The position numbers were made by a program, and so were the translations under genes. A stretch of 64,000 bases of DNA from positions 1 to 64,000 of the forward strand of contig JAKJHU010000560.1 in assembly GCA_022316685.1 (NCBI GenBank), read 5' to 3'. The stretch comes from Progne subis subis. Taxonomy: Eukaryota; Chordata; Aves; Passeriformes; Hirundinidae. Shown piece after piece: positions 32,456 through 43,301 of the stretch. The stretch's first letter is position 1, and every line of letters begins with the position of its first letter. Under the pieces are notes generated by a model that saw only the letters and a list, made by a program, of their open reading frames with translations, had not been told where the DNA came from and did not search any database.

Positions 32456-33408
32456 ATCATGATTAGACAAAAAGGTCTTAATCAGAATTATTTACCCCAT
32501 AGTATAGGAACTGTAACATCTATTTTAATATAGTGCTCTAGGAAGCAATTTTGAAGCGACTGTATTAAAGCAAAACCAGTTATTAAGTAGAGATGGGTGT
32601 CATCCCCCAGACCAATGACGGTGGGAAAATCTCTTCAGCTCAGTCTCAGGCAGTGACCTTGAGGGATGTCCCCATTCCAGGGAGGAATCTCCATACCCCA
32701 CCAAGAAGGGAACTGTCAGGAGATGCTGCTGGTAAAATTTGGGACAGGGCTTTACTGGTCTGGAGTGCTGCCCTGTCAGTGAGGTGTGCCCAGGCTGTGC
32801 CAGCTCAGCAGCTCTGCAGAAGCTCTCAGTGGTGTCAATTGGTTGTTCCTTTCTCTGGGCATTTTTCCAGCTCTGCCACAGCTTCAGCTCCCTCTCAGGA
32901 TACTGAACTTGGGGATGGAGGAGTCAGGCTGCTTTCAGCATTATTCACCCCAAAAGAAGCATGACCCCCCCTTCTTCATTTCCCACTGGGGGCTTTGCAA
33001 ACAGAGCCTTGTTGGAGTTGTCTGAGCCCATTGCAGGCAGAGCCTCCTGCTCCAGCAGGAACTGCCTTTCCTGTGCCATGGCCAGGCCAGGTCCCGCTGC
33101 AGGAAAAGCCCCAGGCCAGCCCCAACAGAGTGAAGGCCTCGGGCACAAGTGCAGAGTGCTGGGAGCTGTGCCAGGAGAGCCTGGGACACCAAAGGCACCT
33201 TGGCAGCAGCAGCTCCCTGCAGGCCATGGCCAGAAGCCTCCCTTGGCAACCCGGCCTGGTGGCCACCACTGCAGAGCTGCTGGGGCAGGGGCTGATTTCT
33301 GCCTGGGCTCTGCCCCAGCCCACAGAGTGTGAGCTCAGCCCTGACTCGGGCACAGCCCTTGTGCCTGGGCCCTGCAAAGCCTAAAGGTCACCTGTGCCAC
33401 CCTGGTGC
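32456..33408. other. No gene recognised
   Basis: AT-rich to 32,600, then GC-rich. 32,925-33,060 resembles 21,930-22,060. Several overlapping GC-rich open frames on both strands at 32,960-33,380 lack any domain. Confidence 0.4.
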
Positions 33409-33502
33409 CCATCCCTGGATCTGACACTGTCACTTCTGTACTCGCTGGTGCCTCCAACACTGAACCCCCTCATCTGGAGCCTGAGGAACCAGGAGCGTGA
33501 GG
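33409..33502 (+). pseudogene. Olfactory receptor 3'-end fragment
   Basis: About 30 codons read in frame as the TM7 end of an OR: PSLDLTLSLLYS, then NPLIWSLRNQE, which aligns with PSLDLSLSVLYS and NPVIYSLRNQE at the end of OR gene 1. The tyrosine of the conserved IYSLRN is a tryptophan. No earlier OR sequence is visible upstream: the preceding 400 bases are GC-rich and unrelated. After the fragment the frame runs into non-OR sequence. It is a truncated relic, on the same strand as OR gene 1 and 7 kb downstream. Confidence 0.8.
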
Positions 33503-33619
33503 ATGGCCTGAGAAATATGACCACTCTGTGTTTATCAGAAACAATCAAGTGCCTCTTTGTTTCTGCATAGCATTCAGAATGGGACTTATTCCAGGCCAGG
33601 ACTGCTCTGTGCCATGTGT

Positions 33620-33635
33620 CTTTTTTTTTTCCTCT

Positions 33636-33677
<42 letters not shown>

Positions 33678-33692
33678 TTTTTTTTATTTTTT
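33620..33692. repeat. Poly-T-rich run
   Basis: Runs of T broken by CCTCTCTC and AA, over 70 bases in total, shortly after the OR fragment. Confidence 0.95.
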
Positions 33693-33699
33693 AAATATA

Positions 33700-35240
33700 A
33701 TTTCCTAAAAAGATGCCATTAGTCACAGTATTGCTACATCAGCATCTCCCATGCTTGTGTTAAGCAGAGACAGTAAGGAGCCATCATCACTGTGCATTTA
33801 TGTAAAATAAAGTGTCCTGCTCTGCCCTGTGTGTCCAAGATGTTTCCTCGGCCCTTCTCTGTCTCTGCAGGGGCAGTGCCTGTGAGCAGAGGTGGAGGGA
33901 AGAGACTCCCAGCACAGCAGCACAGCCAGGGACAATGGCCCTGGCTCTTCCCACATCTGCTCTTCCCAACTCCAGCCTCTCCTTCCCAGCCCTGCTGTGG
34001 CTGTCAGGCCCGAGTGCTCTGGCAGCTTGGTCACTGTGCTGCTGCGTGTCCGTGCTGTGCCCACAGGCAGGGACAGGCCATGGGCACTGCTGGGACACAG
34101 CTGGGCTCCAGCACAGCAGCTGCAGCAGCAAAGGGATCTCCTGAGGGCAGGGCAGGAAGGCTTTGCTCTCCCTGCAGAGTCCCTCTCAGGAACAGGCCCA
34201 AGGAACAGACTCTGAAGAGGCTCCTTGTGTTCCTTGTTCTCCCAGGGCTCAGTGGGATGAGATCAGGGTCCCAGTGTGGCCTTCAGGGCACTCAGGGCTG
34301 GCTCAGCTTCTGCTTGTTGGTGGCCAGGGCCCATCAGATGGGGAATGGTCTGTGCTGAACCTGGCTGGGGCTCTGCAGCTGGTGCCAGGGCTGATGGCAG
34401 GGGAAGGTTTGTCTGGAGGGCCTTGGGAGCTGCCAGGAGAACACAGGGCACCTGCAGGGACAGTGTGTGCCAGGGATCAGCAGGGAGTGGAGCTCCCTGG
34501 GCACAGGCCTGGCCAGGGTGGGCTCACCCCGAGATCAAGGACTGAATGTGTGCTGTGAGCCAGGAGAGCTCTGCAGCCCCAGGGGACACAGCAGGCACAG
34601 GGAAAGGAGTCTGGGCACGGACTGGTCTGACCCTCAGGGAACTTCCCCAGGGGGATGCAGGGCAGCCCCAAGGCCATGGGGCAGCCCTGGAACAAGGCAG
34701 GCACCTCTGAGCAGCCTCCATGGCCCCAGCAGAGCCTGTGGGGGAGGGGGTCAGTGCAGGGAGCAGCATCAGCTGCCTGTGTCTCCCAGCCTGAGCAGCA
34801 GAGCCCAGCAGAGGCAGCCCAGGGCCCCGGGCAGCACAGCCCCCGTGCTCTGCAGAGCAGCAGCCCCAGCTCGGGGCTGTGGGCAGCAGGGCAGGGGCTG
34901 CAGCAATGGCTGCTCAGGCCAGCACAGACGTGTTCCCCTGGCAAAGGCTCTGTGGGCAGCTGGCATGTGCCAGGAGCAGAGCAGGAGCCCGTGGCTGTGC
35001 AGAGGAGCCCTGGCCAGAGGCTGCCCTGTCCCTGGGGCAGCAGGAGCTGCCTGAGGAGTCCCGGGGCCAACTCTGTGCTGCTGTGCTGGGCAGCGGGGCT
35101 GGCCCTGGGGCTGCACGAGCTGCCTGAGCTGAGCATGTCCTGAGCATTCCAGACACAGAGTGGCTGTTCCTGACCTCCAGTGCCTCCAGTTCCTGCTGCA
35201 GGGCCAGACAGGTCTGGGCTGCTCTGCAGGGCTGGGGCAG
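33700..35240. other. GC-rich unassigned segment
   Basis: Overlapping open frames on both strands (up to 292 codons, 34,477-35,355 minus) are made of Cys/Pro/Ser/Ala-rich sequence from CAGC- and CCTG-rich DNA. There are no domains, splice pattern or start context, so no gene is called. The wording (GGCACTGCTGGG, CAGCAGCTGC) loosely resembles the OR 3' flank block. Confidence 0.4.
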
Positions 35241-35244
35241 GGAG

Positions 35245-35640
35245 AGGAAAACAATGGACCCTTGGTAATGAGAGTCCCTGCAGTGTCAGAATGATCTCCT
35301 TGGTTCCATGAGTCTCCCCAGCATCACACTGGTCCCTTGGTTCCATGTGCCCCACAGTGTCACTATGGTCCCCTTGGTCACACCAGGCCCTGCAGTGTCA
35401 CAAGGCACCTTTGGTTCTCTGGGGCCTGCTGTGTCCATTTTGCAGGTGAGCAGGGTCAGCACGCAAAACTGACACCAACCTAAGGAATAATGTAATTTAC
35501 ATAATGCAGAACTGCAAAGAATCACAAAAGGAGAAGCTCAGCAATTCACCTAGTCATCACTATCAAAGATTGCCTGCAGTGAATAAGAAAGATCCATCAC
35601 CAGTTATGATGTTGCCATCATCCACATTCACCCATCAGCA
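35245..35640 (-). repeat. Dispersed copy of the 37-bp family with a unique tail
   Basis: About four reverse-oriented 37-bp monomers (35,245-35,430) followed by a tail (GAGCAGGGTCAGCA, GGAGAAGCTCAGCAAT, CAAAGATTGCCTGCAGTG). The same combination recurs at 37,545-38,030, so the 37-bp repeat travels as part of a larger dispersed element. Confidence 0.65.
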
Positions 35641-35729
35641 GTGGGAAGCTTTCATAGCCAGGGATTAGAGAGCCTCTCCCAACAACTGGGAATTCCTGCT
35701 GGTATGTCCAACTTTGCAGGCAATGAGGT

Positions 35730-36075
35730 GGGTAAAAAAAAGCCAGGAAAACTAGGCAAGAAAACAGTAACCCATACTATAAGGCTTTTAGAGCAGGTAT
35801 CTGTTTATTGGACATCAGGAGTGAGGGGGATATATGCACCACAAACTCATTTATGTGTCCTTCACACAGTACTAGCTTTTATACTTTTTGTTTTTTTAAT
35901 GTTCTCATTATACTTTCCAAACCTTCATATTGTACATATTTTCTAATCACATGTTTATGTAAGCCCTTGTAGTACATGCAGGGTCTGTGCAAAGGGTGCT
36001 CGTCAGCCTCCTGGTGGTTGTTTTGATGAAGGCTCAGAAAACTTCCTGGGGCTTGAACTTACTACCCCTGCTTCC
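35730..36075 (-). mobile_element. Probable LTR, minus strand
   Basis: On the minus strand there is a TATA box GTATAAAAG (complement of 35876-35884) and AATAAA (complement of 35804-35809) about 75 bases later, the arrangement of a retroviral LTR R region. Edges were not defined. Confidence 0.45.
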
Positions 36076-36138
36076 TGCACATGCTCTATAAGATTGCCTG
36101 CTCAAATAGCCAGGGGTCAGCTCTTTGCAGTTTCCTTG

Positions 36139-37093
36139 TGTCATGGTTGGACACTGGCCCACTGCCAGGCACCCACAAGAGTCCTTCACTCATCCTCCCC
36201 GGCCACAGCTGGGCAGAGAAGAAAAAAAATATTAACAAACACTTCATGAGTGACATAAGGACCAGGAGAAATACTTCAAATGCAACAAAGGCTCAAGTAG
36301 CAAAGTGACTTTTAATACTAACAGAACCAGAGGAGCATTATGAGAGGTAAAATAAACCCTTAAAACACCTTTATTCCACCTAGCTCCTCCTTCCTTCCCA
36401 CGACAGCACAGAGAAACATGGCATGGGAGTTTTCTCATTTCATCAAGAGATTTTCTTCTGCTGTTCTGGGAGAGGAGCCCTTCCCTCATGTGGCCATGGA
36501 GTCCCTCCCACTGGATACAGTTCTCCATGAACTGCCCCTGCATGGGTCCACTCTCACGAGCAGCAGCCCTACCGCACCTACTGCAATGTGAGTCCCTCCC
36601 TCGGGCACACAGTCCTCCCAAACTGCTGCAGCATGGGGCTCTCCTCCCACAGGGTGCAGTCCTCCAAGGACAGGCTGCTCCAGCCTGGAAGCAGGGCCCC
36701 CTCTCTCCACCGGGTCTCCCACTGGATCACAGCCTCATCCCGGCATCCACCCGCTCTGGGATGGGCACCTCCCCAGGGGCTGTGGGTGGATCTCTGCATC
36801 CCCATGGATCCCTGTGGGCTGAGAGTGGATCTCTGCATCCCCATGGATCACCATGGGCTGAGAGTGAATCTCTGCATCCCCCATGGATCTCCTGGGACTG
36901 AGAGTGGATCTCTGCATCCCCATGGATCCCCATGGGCTGAGAGTGGATCTCTGCATCCCCATGGATCCCCATGGGCTGAGAGTGGATCTCTCCATCCCCA
37001 TGGATCCCCATGGGCTGAGAGTGGATCTCTGCATCCCCATAGATACCAGTGGTGTCCCTGCCACCAAAATCCAGGCCGTGCCAAACCAATACA
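36139..37093 (+). mobile_element. Solo LTR with expanded internal minisatellite
   Basis: Starts TGTCATGGTTGG and ends CCAATACA, flanked by CCTTG (36134-36138) and TCTTG (37094-37098), a near-match target duplication. It is related to the LTR at 7,009: shared words include AGAGGAGTTTTTC/GAGAGGAGCCCTTCC and TCCAAGGACAGGCTGCTCCAG. No internal retroviral genes are present. A 39-bp motif inside has expanded into seven copies. Confidence 0.7.
36779..37046. repeat. 39-bp minisatellite, seven copies
   Basis: Unit GAGAGTGGATCTCTGCATCC followed by CCATGGATCCCCATGGGCT. Repeats start near 36,787, 36,826, 36,865, 36,905, 36,944, 36,983 and 37,022. The single ancestral motif is visible in the related LTR at 7,500 (GGCTGCGAGTGGATCTCTGC). 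Because 39 is a multiple of three, repetitive open frames appear on both strands; they are not genes. Confidence 0.95.
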
Positions 37094-37098
37094 TCTTG

Positions 37099-37544
37099 TT
37101 CTGTTAAATTTTTCTGATTTCTGAAAAGAGCTTCATTCCCATTCCTTGTTACAAGGTAACTATTTCTTTCTGTACAGCTACAGCTTTTTACACATTTCAA
37201 GCATTATCTTGTTGCCTCGGTATCAGGGCCCATCAGGCTGAGGCTGACCTGTCCTTTCTCCAAGCTGCAAACAGAACCTGCCCCCAGCCAGTGCCCTGCA
37301 AACAGGCAGGGTTCTGTAGGGCCAGGGAGAGTGCACAGAGATTTGGGGTCTGTGAGTGCTGGCAGAGAGAGATCAGGCCCAGGGAAACACCTGCAGGGGG
37401 AAAATCTCCAGGAAGCAGAGAGAGTCCCTGTCCCTGAGCCCCATGGCCTCCAGTCCCTGCTGCAGGGCCAGACCTGACTCTGCTGCTCTCTGGGGCTGGG
37501 ACAGGGGCAGGGAGAGTCTGGACTCTGCAGTGCCAGCCAGAGGA
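37099..37544. other. No gene recognised
   Basis: Mixed sequence with CAGG- and CCTG-rich words, resembling 35,150-35,245 at its right end. No element was identified. Confidence 0.35.
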
Positions 37545-38225
37545 AAACAATGGACCTTTGGTTATACAGGTCCCTGCAGTGTCATAATGGTCTCCATGGT
37601 TCCATGAGGCCACGAAGAGTAAAAATGTCTGCTTGATTCCTTGGGGCCACACAATGTAACAATTTCATCCTGGTTCCATGAGACCACAAAGCGTCACTAT
37701 GGTCCACTTGGTTTCATGAGGTCCTGCAGTGCCACAATGGGCCCTTGGTTCTAAGAGGTCCTGAAATGGCAGAGAGGTGTCCTTGGTGACAGAGTGACAC
37801 AAGTGACCCTTGGTCACACCAGGCCCCACAGTGTCACACGGCACCTTTGGTTCTGTAGGGCCGCAGTGTCTGTTCTGCTGGTGAGCAGGGTCAGCATCAA
37901 AGACACAGACACAAAGTTCAGGAATTCTGTGATTTATTATAATGCAAAAGTGCAAAGAATCAGCAAAGGAGAAGCTCAGCAATGCACCCAATCATCACTA
38001 CCAAAGATTGCCTGCAGTGATTAAGAAAGAGACAGCACCAGGTCCCCTCAGACTTTCCCATCACCCAGATCCACACATCAGCTGGGGGAAGCTGTCCCAG
38101 CCAAGGACTGCAGAGCCACTCCCGGACACTGGGAATTCCTGCAGGTGCCTCCAGCCCCAGGTGAGGCTCCAACCTGGCTGTGAGAGGGCCCAGCTCTGAC
38201 AGTGCTGAATAAACAAACTGACAGC
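37545..38225 (-). repeat. Second dispersed copy of the 37-bp family with its tail
   Basis: Seven to eight reverse 37-bp monomers (37,545-37,860), then the same tail as 35,430-35,640 and a continuation with a + strand AATAAA (38,206-38,212). Possibly one end of an LTR-type element whose internal repeat is the 37-bp family. Confidence 0.6.
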
Positions 38226-38554
38226 ACTTCTAGTGCAGGAACATCTGCTTTCATTCTCCTCTTGGGTTTCACTCAAAGCCTGGTCAGGGCTCAAGGAGGA
38301 ACCAAGGGAGTTGACTTTGATCCAAAACTCCCAGACAAGGCCAGATGTCAGATTTCATGGCCTTGTCCAGTTTCTAAACACAGAAATGTCAATCCATGTT
38401 TTACTAATGAGTGGATACACCTATCACAGCTCTAATGACCATGCATATTTCGTTAATGAGCAGATACAAAGATAACCTTTGGTTGGAAGGTTCATCCAGA
38501 GGTCTCCTTTGGCTCAGGGCCTGTTGTCCAGGCCTCACTCAGGGCCTGTTGTCC

Positions 38555-38695
38555 AGGCCTTGGAATTTGAGGGACGTGGTTTAGTGCTGGGCTTGACACT
38601 GCTGGGTGAGCGGCTGGACTCCATGAGCTCAGAGGTCTTTCCCAACAGAAAAGATTCCATAATTCCAGGATTCCATCGTCTGGATTCAGCCAGGT
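38555..38695 (+). mobile_element. CR1 3' tail fragment
   Basis: Reads GGTTTAGTGCTGGGCTTGAC, GGCTGGACTCCATGAGCTCA, GAGGTCTTTCCCAAC and ends in ATTCCATAATTCCAGGATTCC-type repeats, the form of an avian CR1 3' end. Confidence 0.7.
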
Positions 38696-38699
38696 CCAT

Positions 38700-39894
38700 G
38701 TTAGCAGCATTGCTTTGCTCAAAACATTTCCTCTTGCTCAGCTCTTGAGGCCCAAGGCTTCAGCTCCTTCAGCTCCTGGTGCTAAGCTGCTCACACTGAA
38801 CGAGACAACTCACAGAGAAGAATACAGTTCATGCAATTCCTTCTGGGACACTGAGAGGGGAGGCTGTGAAAACAGGAGCATTGTTTGGTGTGGCCTCCTC
38901 TCTGCCCTTCCCGCCTTTCAGCGCTTTGAAGCAGCCAAGAGCTCTCTCCAAGAGTGCAATGAAGCAGCTGTTCTTGCTCCCAGGTCTGTCTCTTCCCAGT
39001 CTCTGACCTTGCCTGCTTTTGTCCCTCTTGCTGTGCCCTCTGTGCCCCCTGTGCTCGGTGGCTGCTGCCCAGCACTGTGGAACTGGCACAGATCCAGGGG
39101 TCGAGACCCTCCTTTCTCTGCCCTTGGAGCTGCCTGCTCACTGCAGCCTTTTCCATCTGGAAGCTGCACGTGGAGAGGGAGTCCCCACCTCTGTTTCTTG
39201 CACAACCTCCAGGAGCCCAGGGCTGCCATCTCAAGTCCCTGCTGGCCCTGAGGGCTCCCAGGTGCCTCAGGCTGCTGTGACACCAGTGCACACGGGAGGG
39301 AAGAGTGGCAGGGGCTGTGCTGAAAGTCAGCTCCATGTGCTGCTGCTGCTGCTGCTGCTGTGGGGGTCATTTGTGCAGCCGTGCCCCAGAGTGAGGGATC
39401 AGATCCAGGCACTGCTGCTGCTCCCTGGGGATCAGCCACCATTTGGTTGTTGCTGTCAGGGCCAGCAGAAGTGGTGGCTGGAGCAGCGGGTGCTGACAGT
39501 GCCCCAAGCCCCGGGGCTGCAGGGGTCCCTGGGCTGGGGCTGGCAGGGAGCTGCCCCTTGTTCTCCCTCTGCCTCCCGCAGAGCTGGGCCGGGCACAAGT
39601 GGGGCAGCACAGCAAACAGGGAGCCTGCCAGTCTCTTCCAGCCCTGTCTGCTCACAGTTTGGGCCTTGGAGCTTCAGGTGGGCAAAGGCAGCTGCTTCTG
39701 CTCCCTCTGTGTGTCCCCGTGTTCAGCAGTGCTGCTCCATCAGTCTGTGCCCAGCAGTGGGGAAAAGCCTCAGCCCTGCAGGGCCAGGAGCTGCCAGGCT
39801 CTGTGTGAGCAGCTCAGTCAGCGGGATGGCAGCTGCTCTAAACAGGAGCCAGGAGCAGAGGACATGACTTTTTTAGGATGCGTTTTCTGTTTAG

Positions 39895-39895
<1 letters not shown>
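38700..39895. other. GC-rich unassigned segment with CTG microsatellite
   Basis: Contains a CTG run (39,339-39,361) and open frames on both strands (282 codons at 39,019-39,867 +; 245 codons at 38,918-39,655 minus) of low-complexity composition. Neither has a recognisable domain or supporting splice structure. Confidence 0.4.
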
Positions 39896-39896
<1 letters not shown>

Positions 39897-39925
<29 letters not shown>

Positions 39926-39945
39926 ACAACAACAACAACAAAAAC
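39897..39945. repeat. (AAAAC)n and (AAC)n microsatellite
   Basis: Five AAAAC units followed by AACAACAACAACAACAA. Confidence 0.9.
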
Positions 39946-40890
39946 CAGAAAAAATGAAAGCAAAAAACTGCCACAAAATGTGTTGTTAAAATTCTCCTGT
40001 AACTTTGGATTAAGAAAAAGGAAACTGATATTTTGAAATGAGAATTCAGTTACTTACTTTGTAAATGTGCTGGTGGCAAGTATCCATCATCTGCCTTCTT
40101 CTTGAGATTTTTGGGGATTTTTTCCAGTATTGAGTTATTTTAAATTGTGGTTGAAGCAACAGGCAACTGAAAGATGGATTGCGCATGACAGTGTCTTGAC
40201 TGTAAAAATATTACAGTTGGCAATTTGGATGTAAAGTATTGCAAACGAAATTTCAAAATCCCAATGGATAGTGTGACAGCAGCTTTTCCTCAACGATGTG
40301 CAGGAACACAAAGACTTCATCAGGGGGGTGGGGGGCTTGGGGCTTTGTCCTGTGCCCCTCTGAATGCATGAAACAGGACTTAACCTGCCACCAGCCCAGA
40401 TCACCTTCTGCCACCGCAGCTCCTTGGACCTTGTGTCCCCCAGAGCAGACACAAAGTGTTTCTGCTGCACCCCCATAGCATAAATCCACTGAGAGCTGGG
40501 ATTTTCCCAAGGCTTGTGTCTCCATTGTGCCATATTCCTAAAGAACCAGCAGCTCATCCTGATGAATATGGCGAGTAACACGGATGGTTGTCAGCTCCAT
40601 TTCCTGCCTAGAAATCCTGAAACTGCTTCTGAATGCTGCTCCCTTCAGCTCTTGGACACCTATTCACACCGAGCTGGGAAAAATAATCCCCTGGCCACCA
40701 GCTTACAAGTGAGTTATGCCGAAGTTAGAGCTCTGTGGGAAATCTCTATCCATTCTTTTCCTTTTAATATATCTATAGGTGGGGGTGTGCACTGATGTGC
40801 CTTGTATAGAAAGGAAGGAGTGTTCAAGCAACGTGACTGACACTTTCACTCTCAGTGTTCATTCCATACCCATGAGGACAAAGACATTAT
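39946..40890. other. No gene recognised
   Basis: Moderate-GC sequence. A minus-strand open frame of 148 codons (40,135-40,581) has no recognisable domain, and its composition does not stand out. Confidence 0.35.
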
Positions 40891-41178
40891 GGAAACTCTT
40901 GCACAGACAAACCCTTCTGTCCATGGATACAGAGACTTGCAAGAGCCCCTGGCACACACAGACCCTTCTATCCATGGATACAGAGACATGCAAGAGCCCC
41001 TGGCACACACAGACCGTTCTATCCATGGATACAGAGACATGCAAGAGCCCCTGGCACACACAGACCCTTCTATCCATGGATACAGAGACATGCAAGAGCC
41101 CCTGGCACACACAAACCCTTCTGTCCATGGATACAGAGACATGCAAGAGCCCCTGGCACACACAGACCCTTTCCCCAC
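40891..41178. repeat. 51-bp minisatellite, about 5.5 copies
   Basis: GGATACAGAGACATGCAAGA followed by GCCCCTGGCACACACAGACC and CTTCTATCCAT; copies start at 40,925, 40,976, 41,027, 41,078 and 41,129 with only one to three substitutions each. The 17-codon period keeps all frames open or closed together, so + strand (40,889-41,194) and minus strand frames look like repetitive proteins. The homogeneous copies suggest recent expansion. Confidence 0.95.
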
Positions 41179-41179
41179 A

Positions 41180-42430
41180 AGCTGCAGGACATGAGAACAC
41201 AACCCTTGCCAACACTGACTGCAAGCCACAGCTCTGGGTGCTCCCCATGAAGCTCAGCTCTGGCACCACTGTCTGCCCCAGGCTCCAGGGGATGCAGTGG
41301 GAGCCCGGCTGGGCTCTGCCCTGGGGCCATCCTGCAGGCAGAGCTGGAAACAGGGAGCATTTAGGTGCCACAAACAGCCAAGCCAGGGGCGCAGGGCAGC
41401 TGCTCCAGCCCGGACTGCACTGCTGTGTGCTGTGCTCTGGGGCTGGGCTCTGCGCACAGGGGACTGCACTGGTGTGTGCCAGAGGAGACAAAGAAGCTTC
41501 AGCTTTACTCTAACTGAGCTGGGTGGGTGAGCTGGGAAGAGTGGGGAGGCTCAGGGGGATTCACAGAGTTCATCCTGCTGGAAGGATGAGGAAAAGGGAG
41601 AGGGAACTCAGCAGTGAGGAGAGCTGAGGGCTGGAGAGCAGCTCTGAATGACACTAAAATGCCACTGTACCTCTGAGACATTGCTGTTCTTCTGCCAGGG
41701 ACAGGATGAGTCCCTAAGCCTGGGACTCGGTCTCCCTCATGGTGAGGGGCATCAAGGAAGGCAACAGTGTGATGGAGACTGCGATTGGGCTGGGAACTCA
41801 CTGGGGGAAAGGAGGGAGCAGTTGTGAAGTAAAAGGCACTGGGGGAGAGAAACTGTTCAGTGAAGGGCTGAGCTACAGCTTGAGCATGATGAAAAAATGT
41901 CATTTTTAGGATCACCTCTAGATTGATTTTGTTTCACAAGGTAGTGAAAAGGTTTAATTTAGGGGGGATGTCATGTTTTCCCTTGGAGATGTACATTCTC
42001 CAAACTTGAGCAGCACTGCCAAAAACGCTCAAGCAAGTCTCTGCTGCAGGTCACACCGTTTCTTCTTTGGCTGATTCCGGCCCGGTGCTGAGCTCCAGCA
42101 GAGCCCTGGCAGAGCCCAGAGCAGCCTCAGCATCTGCAGAGCCCGGCTGCAAGGAGAGAAAGCAGAAACCGCCCATCAGCTGAAGGCTCCTGTGCCCTTG
42201 TCCCAGCCGCCCGCGGTGCCCAGGCCATGCTGGCCGTGCTCAGAGCGGTGCCCAAAGCTGCCCATCATTGCTGCCTTTGGCAGCAGAGCAGGAGGGCAGG
42301 ACATGTGCCCAGCCTGCAGCCAGCCACGGCACATCCACCTCCTCAGCAGCTGCCCAGAGCAGGATGCTCCTGTGCCTCGCTGCCATCTCCCAAAAGCTCT
42401 TATCCCACCCATGCCAAGAAGATGGGGACC
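41180..42430. other. Unassigned; downstream part of PIM-like copy 2
   Basis: 41,180-42,050 shows nothing recognisable. 42,150-42,433 aligns with intron 5 of the better PIM-like copy (43,686-43,932), so it is the last intron of the decayed copy. Confidence 0.45.
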
Positions 42431-42433
42431 CAC

Positions 42434-43301
42434 CTCCACGCCATCCGCTGCTGGAAGAAAAGCTGCTCCCAAAGGATGTCCTCAGCCTTCTCCACGGGCA
42501 CGGCCCATTCACGCCACAGCTGGTCCCAAGCACTTCCCCATCCAGACTGGACACTGCCTGGAAGGCTTCCTTTAGAAAAACAAACAACAAATTAAGGAAA
42601 ATAGATTACAGACAAAAAGGGGAAACAAGTGAAAAGATAAAAGATTTTATGTCAGTCACAGGTTGAGGAAGGCCCAACCCCTGCATGCTAGGGAAAAGCC
42701 CACCCATGGGTGAGGGAAGCCCATGCTTTCTCCTTCCCCCCTGCACTGCCCCCCAAAAGTGATGCTGATCCCAAAGCAAACAAGGGGAATGGAGCAGCCC
42801 AAGCCCTTCCTTGCCTGCAAAGAAAAGCACAGGTGCACAGGTGCTGGAGTCCCACCTCTGCTCCTGCCATGGGGGTTTGTTTGTGTTGGGCTGGCTGCCC
42901 CAGCCCCAGCCCAGGGCACGGTGGGTGGTGGGGGCTGATGGCAGGGCCAGGAGCCGACTCCCATTTCGTAACCACCCCAGCCCATGGCCCCAGCCCTGAC
43001 ACAAAGCAACCCGGCAGCCCACTGGAAAATCAGTTGCATCAGCCCCAGCAAAGGGGGAACCTTTGGTTCCAGGCCAGGCTGTGCAATGCCCAAATCTGGG
43101 AGCATCCCCCTGCGTGTGGACTCATCTGTAAATTCACTGTAGAGCCTGGCTTTGAAGAAGGTTCCAGAATCAGAGTCCCTCATCTCCAGCTTTGTGCTGG
43201 CCAGGTCGAGGAAGACGACGTCATCCTTGATGTCATCCTCGCTGTCTCCAGCAGCAGCAGCCCCACCTGGTACAGCTCCTCCAGGGGCCCCTTCTCTTTC
43301 C
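42434..43301 (-). pseudogene. Second PIM-like kinase copy, decayed
   Basis: A fossil PIM copy 280 bases downstream of the first, in the same orientation. An acceptor (CCCCAG) at 43302-43303 starts an exon-2-like piece reading GKEKGPLEELYQVG, close to the PIM1 exon 2 start. Near 43,245 it jumps, by deletion of the rest of exon 2, exon 3 and most of exon 4, into the catalytic region: DIKDD, then LDLASTKLEM and SDSGTFFKARL, where HRDIK.D.N and IDFDSG would be expected. The exon 4 donor GT is changed to AT at 43124-43125. Intron 4 (42,570-43,123) is still alignable to intron 4 of the first copy. An exon 5 remnant (42434-42569, 136 bases instead of about 180) reads EKAEDILW then QLFFQQR. A terminal-exon acceptor may lie at 42147-42148, but no kinase end is readable after it. 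It belongs to a different PIM subtype from its neighbour. Confidence 0.75.

Noticed and set aside
36727..37200. 157-codon minus-strand repetitive protein
   Set aside because: Created by the 39-bp minisatellite inside an LTR; the period is a multiple of three.
40135..40581. 148-codon minus-strand frame
   Set aside because: No recognisable motif, membrane segment or splice support; length is within chance for the region.
40859..41491. 210-codon minus-strand repetitive protein and + strand frames over the same place
   Set aside because: Created by the 51-bp minisatellite; equally open on both strands, with no flanking coding signal.
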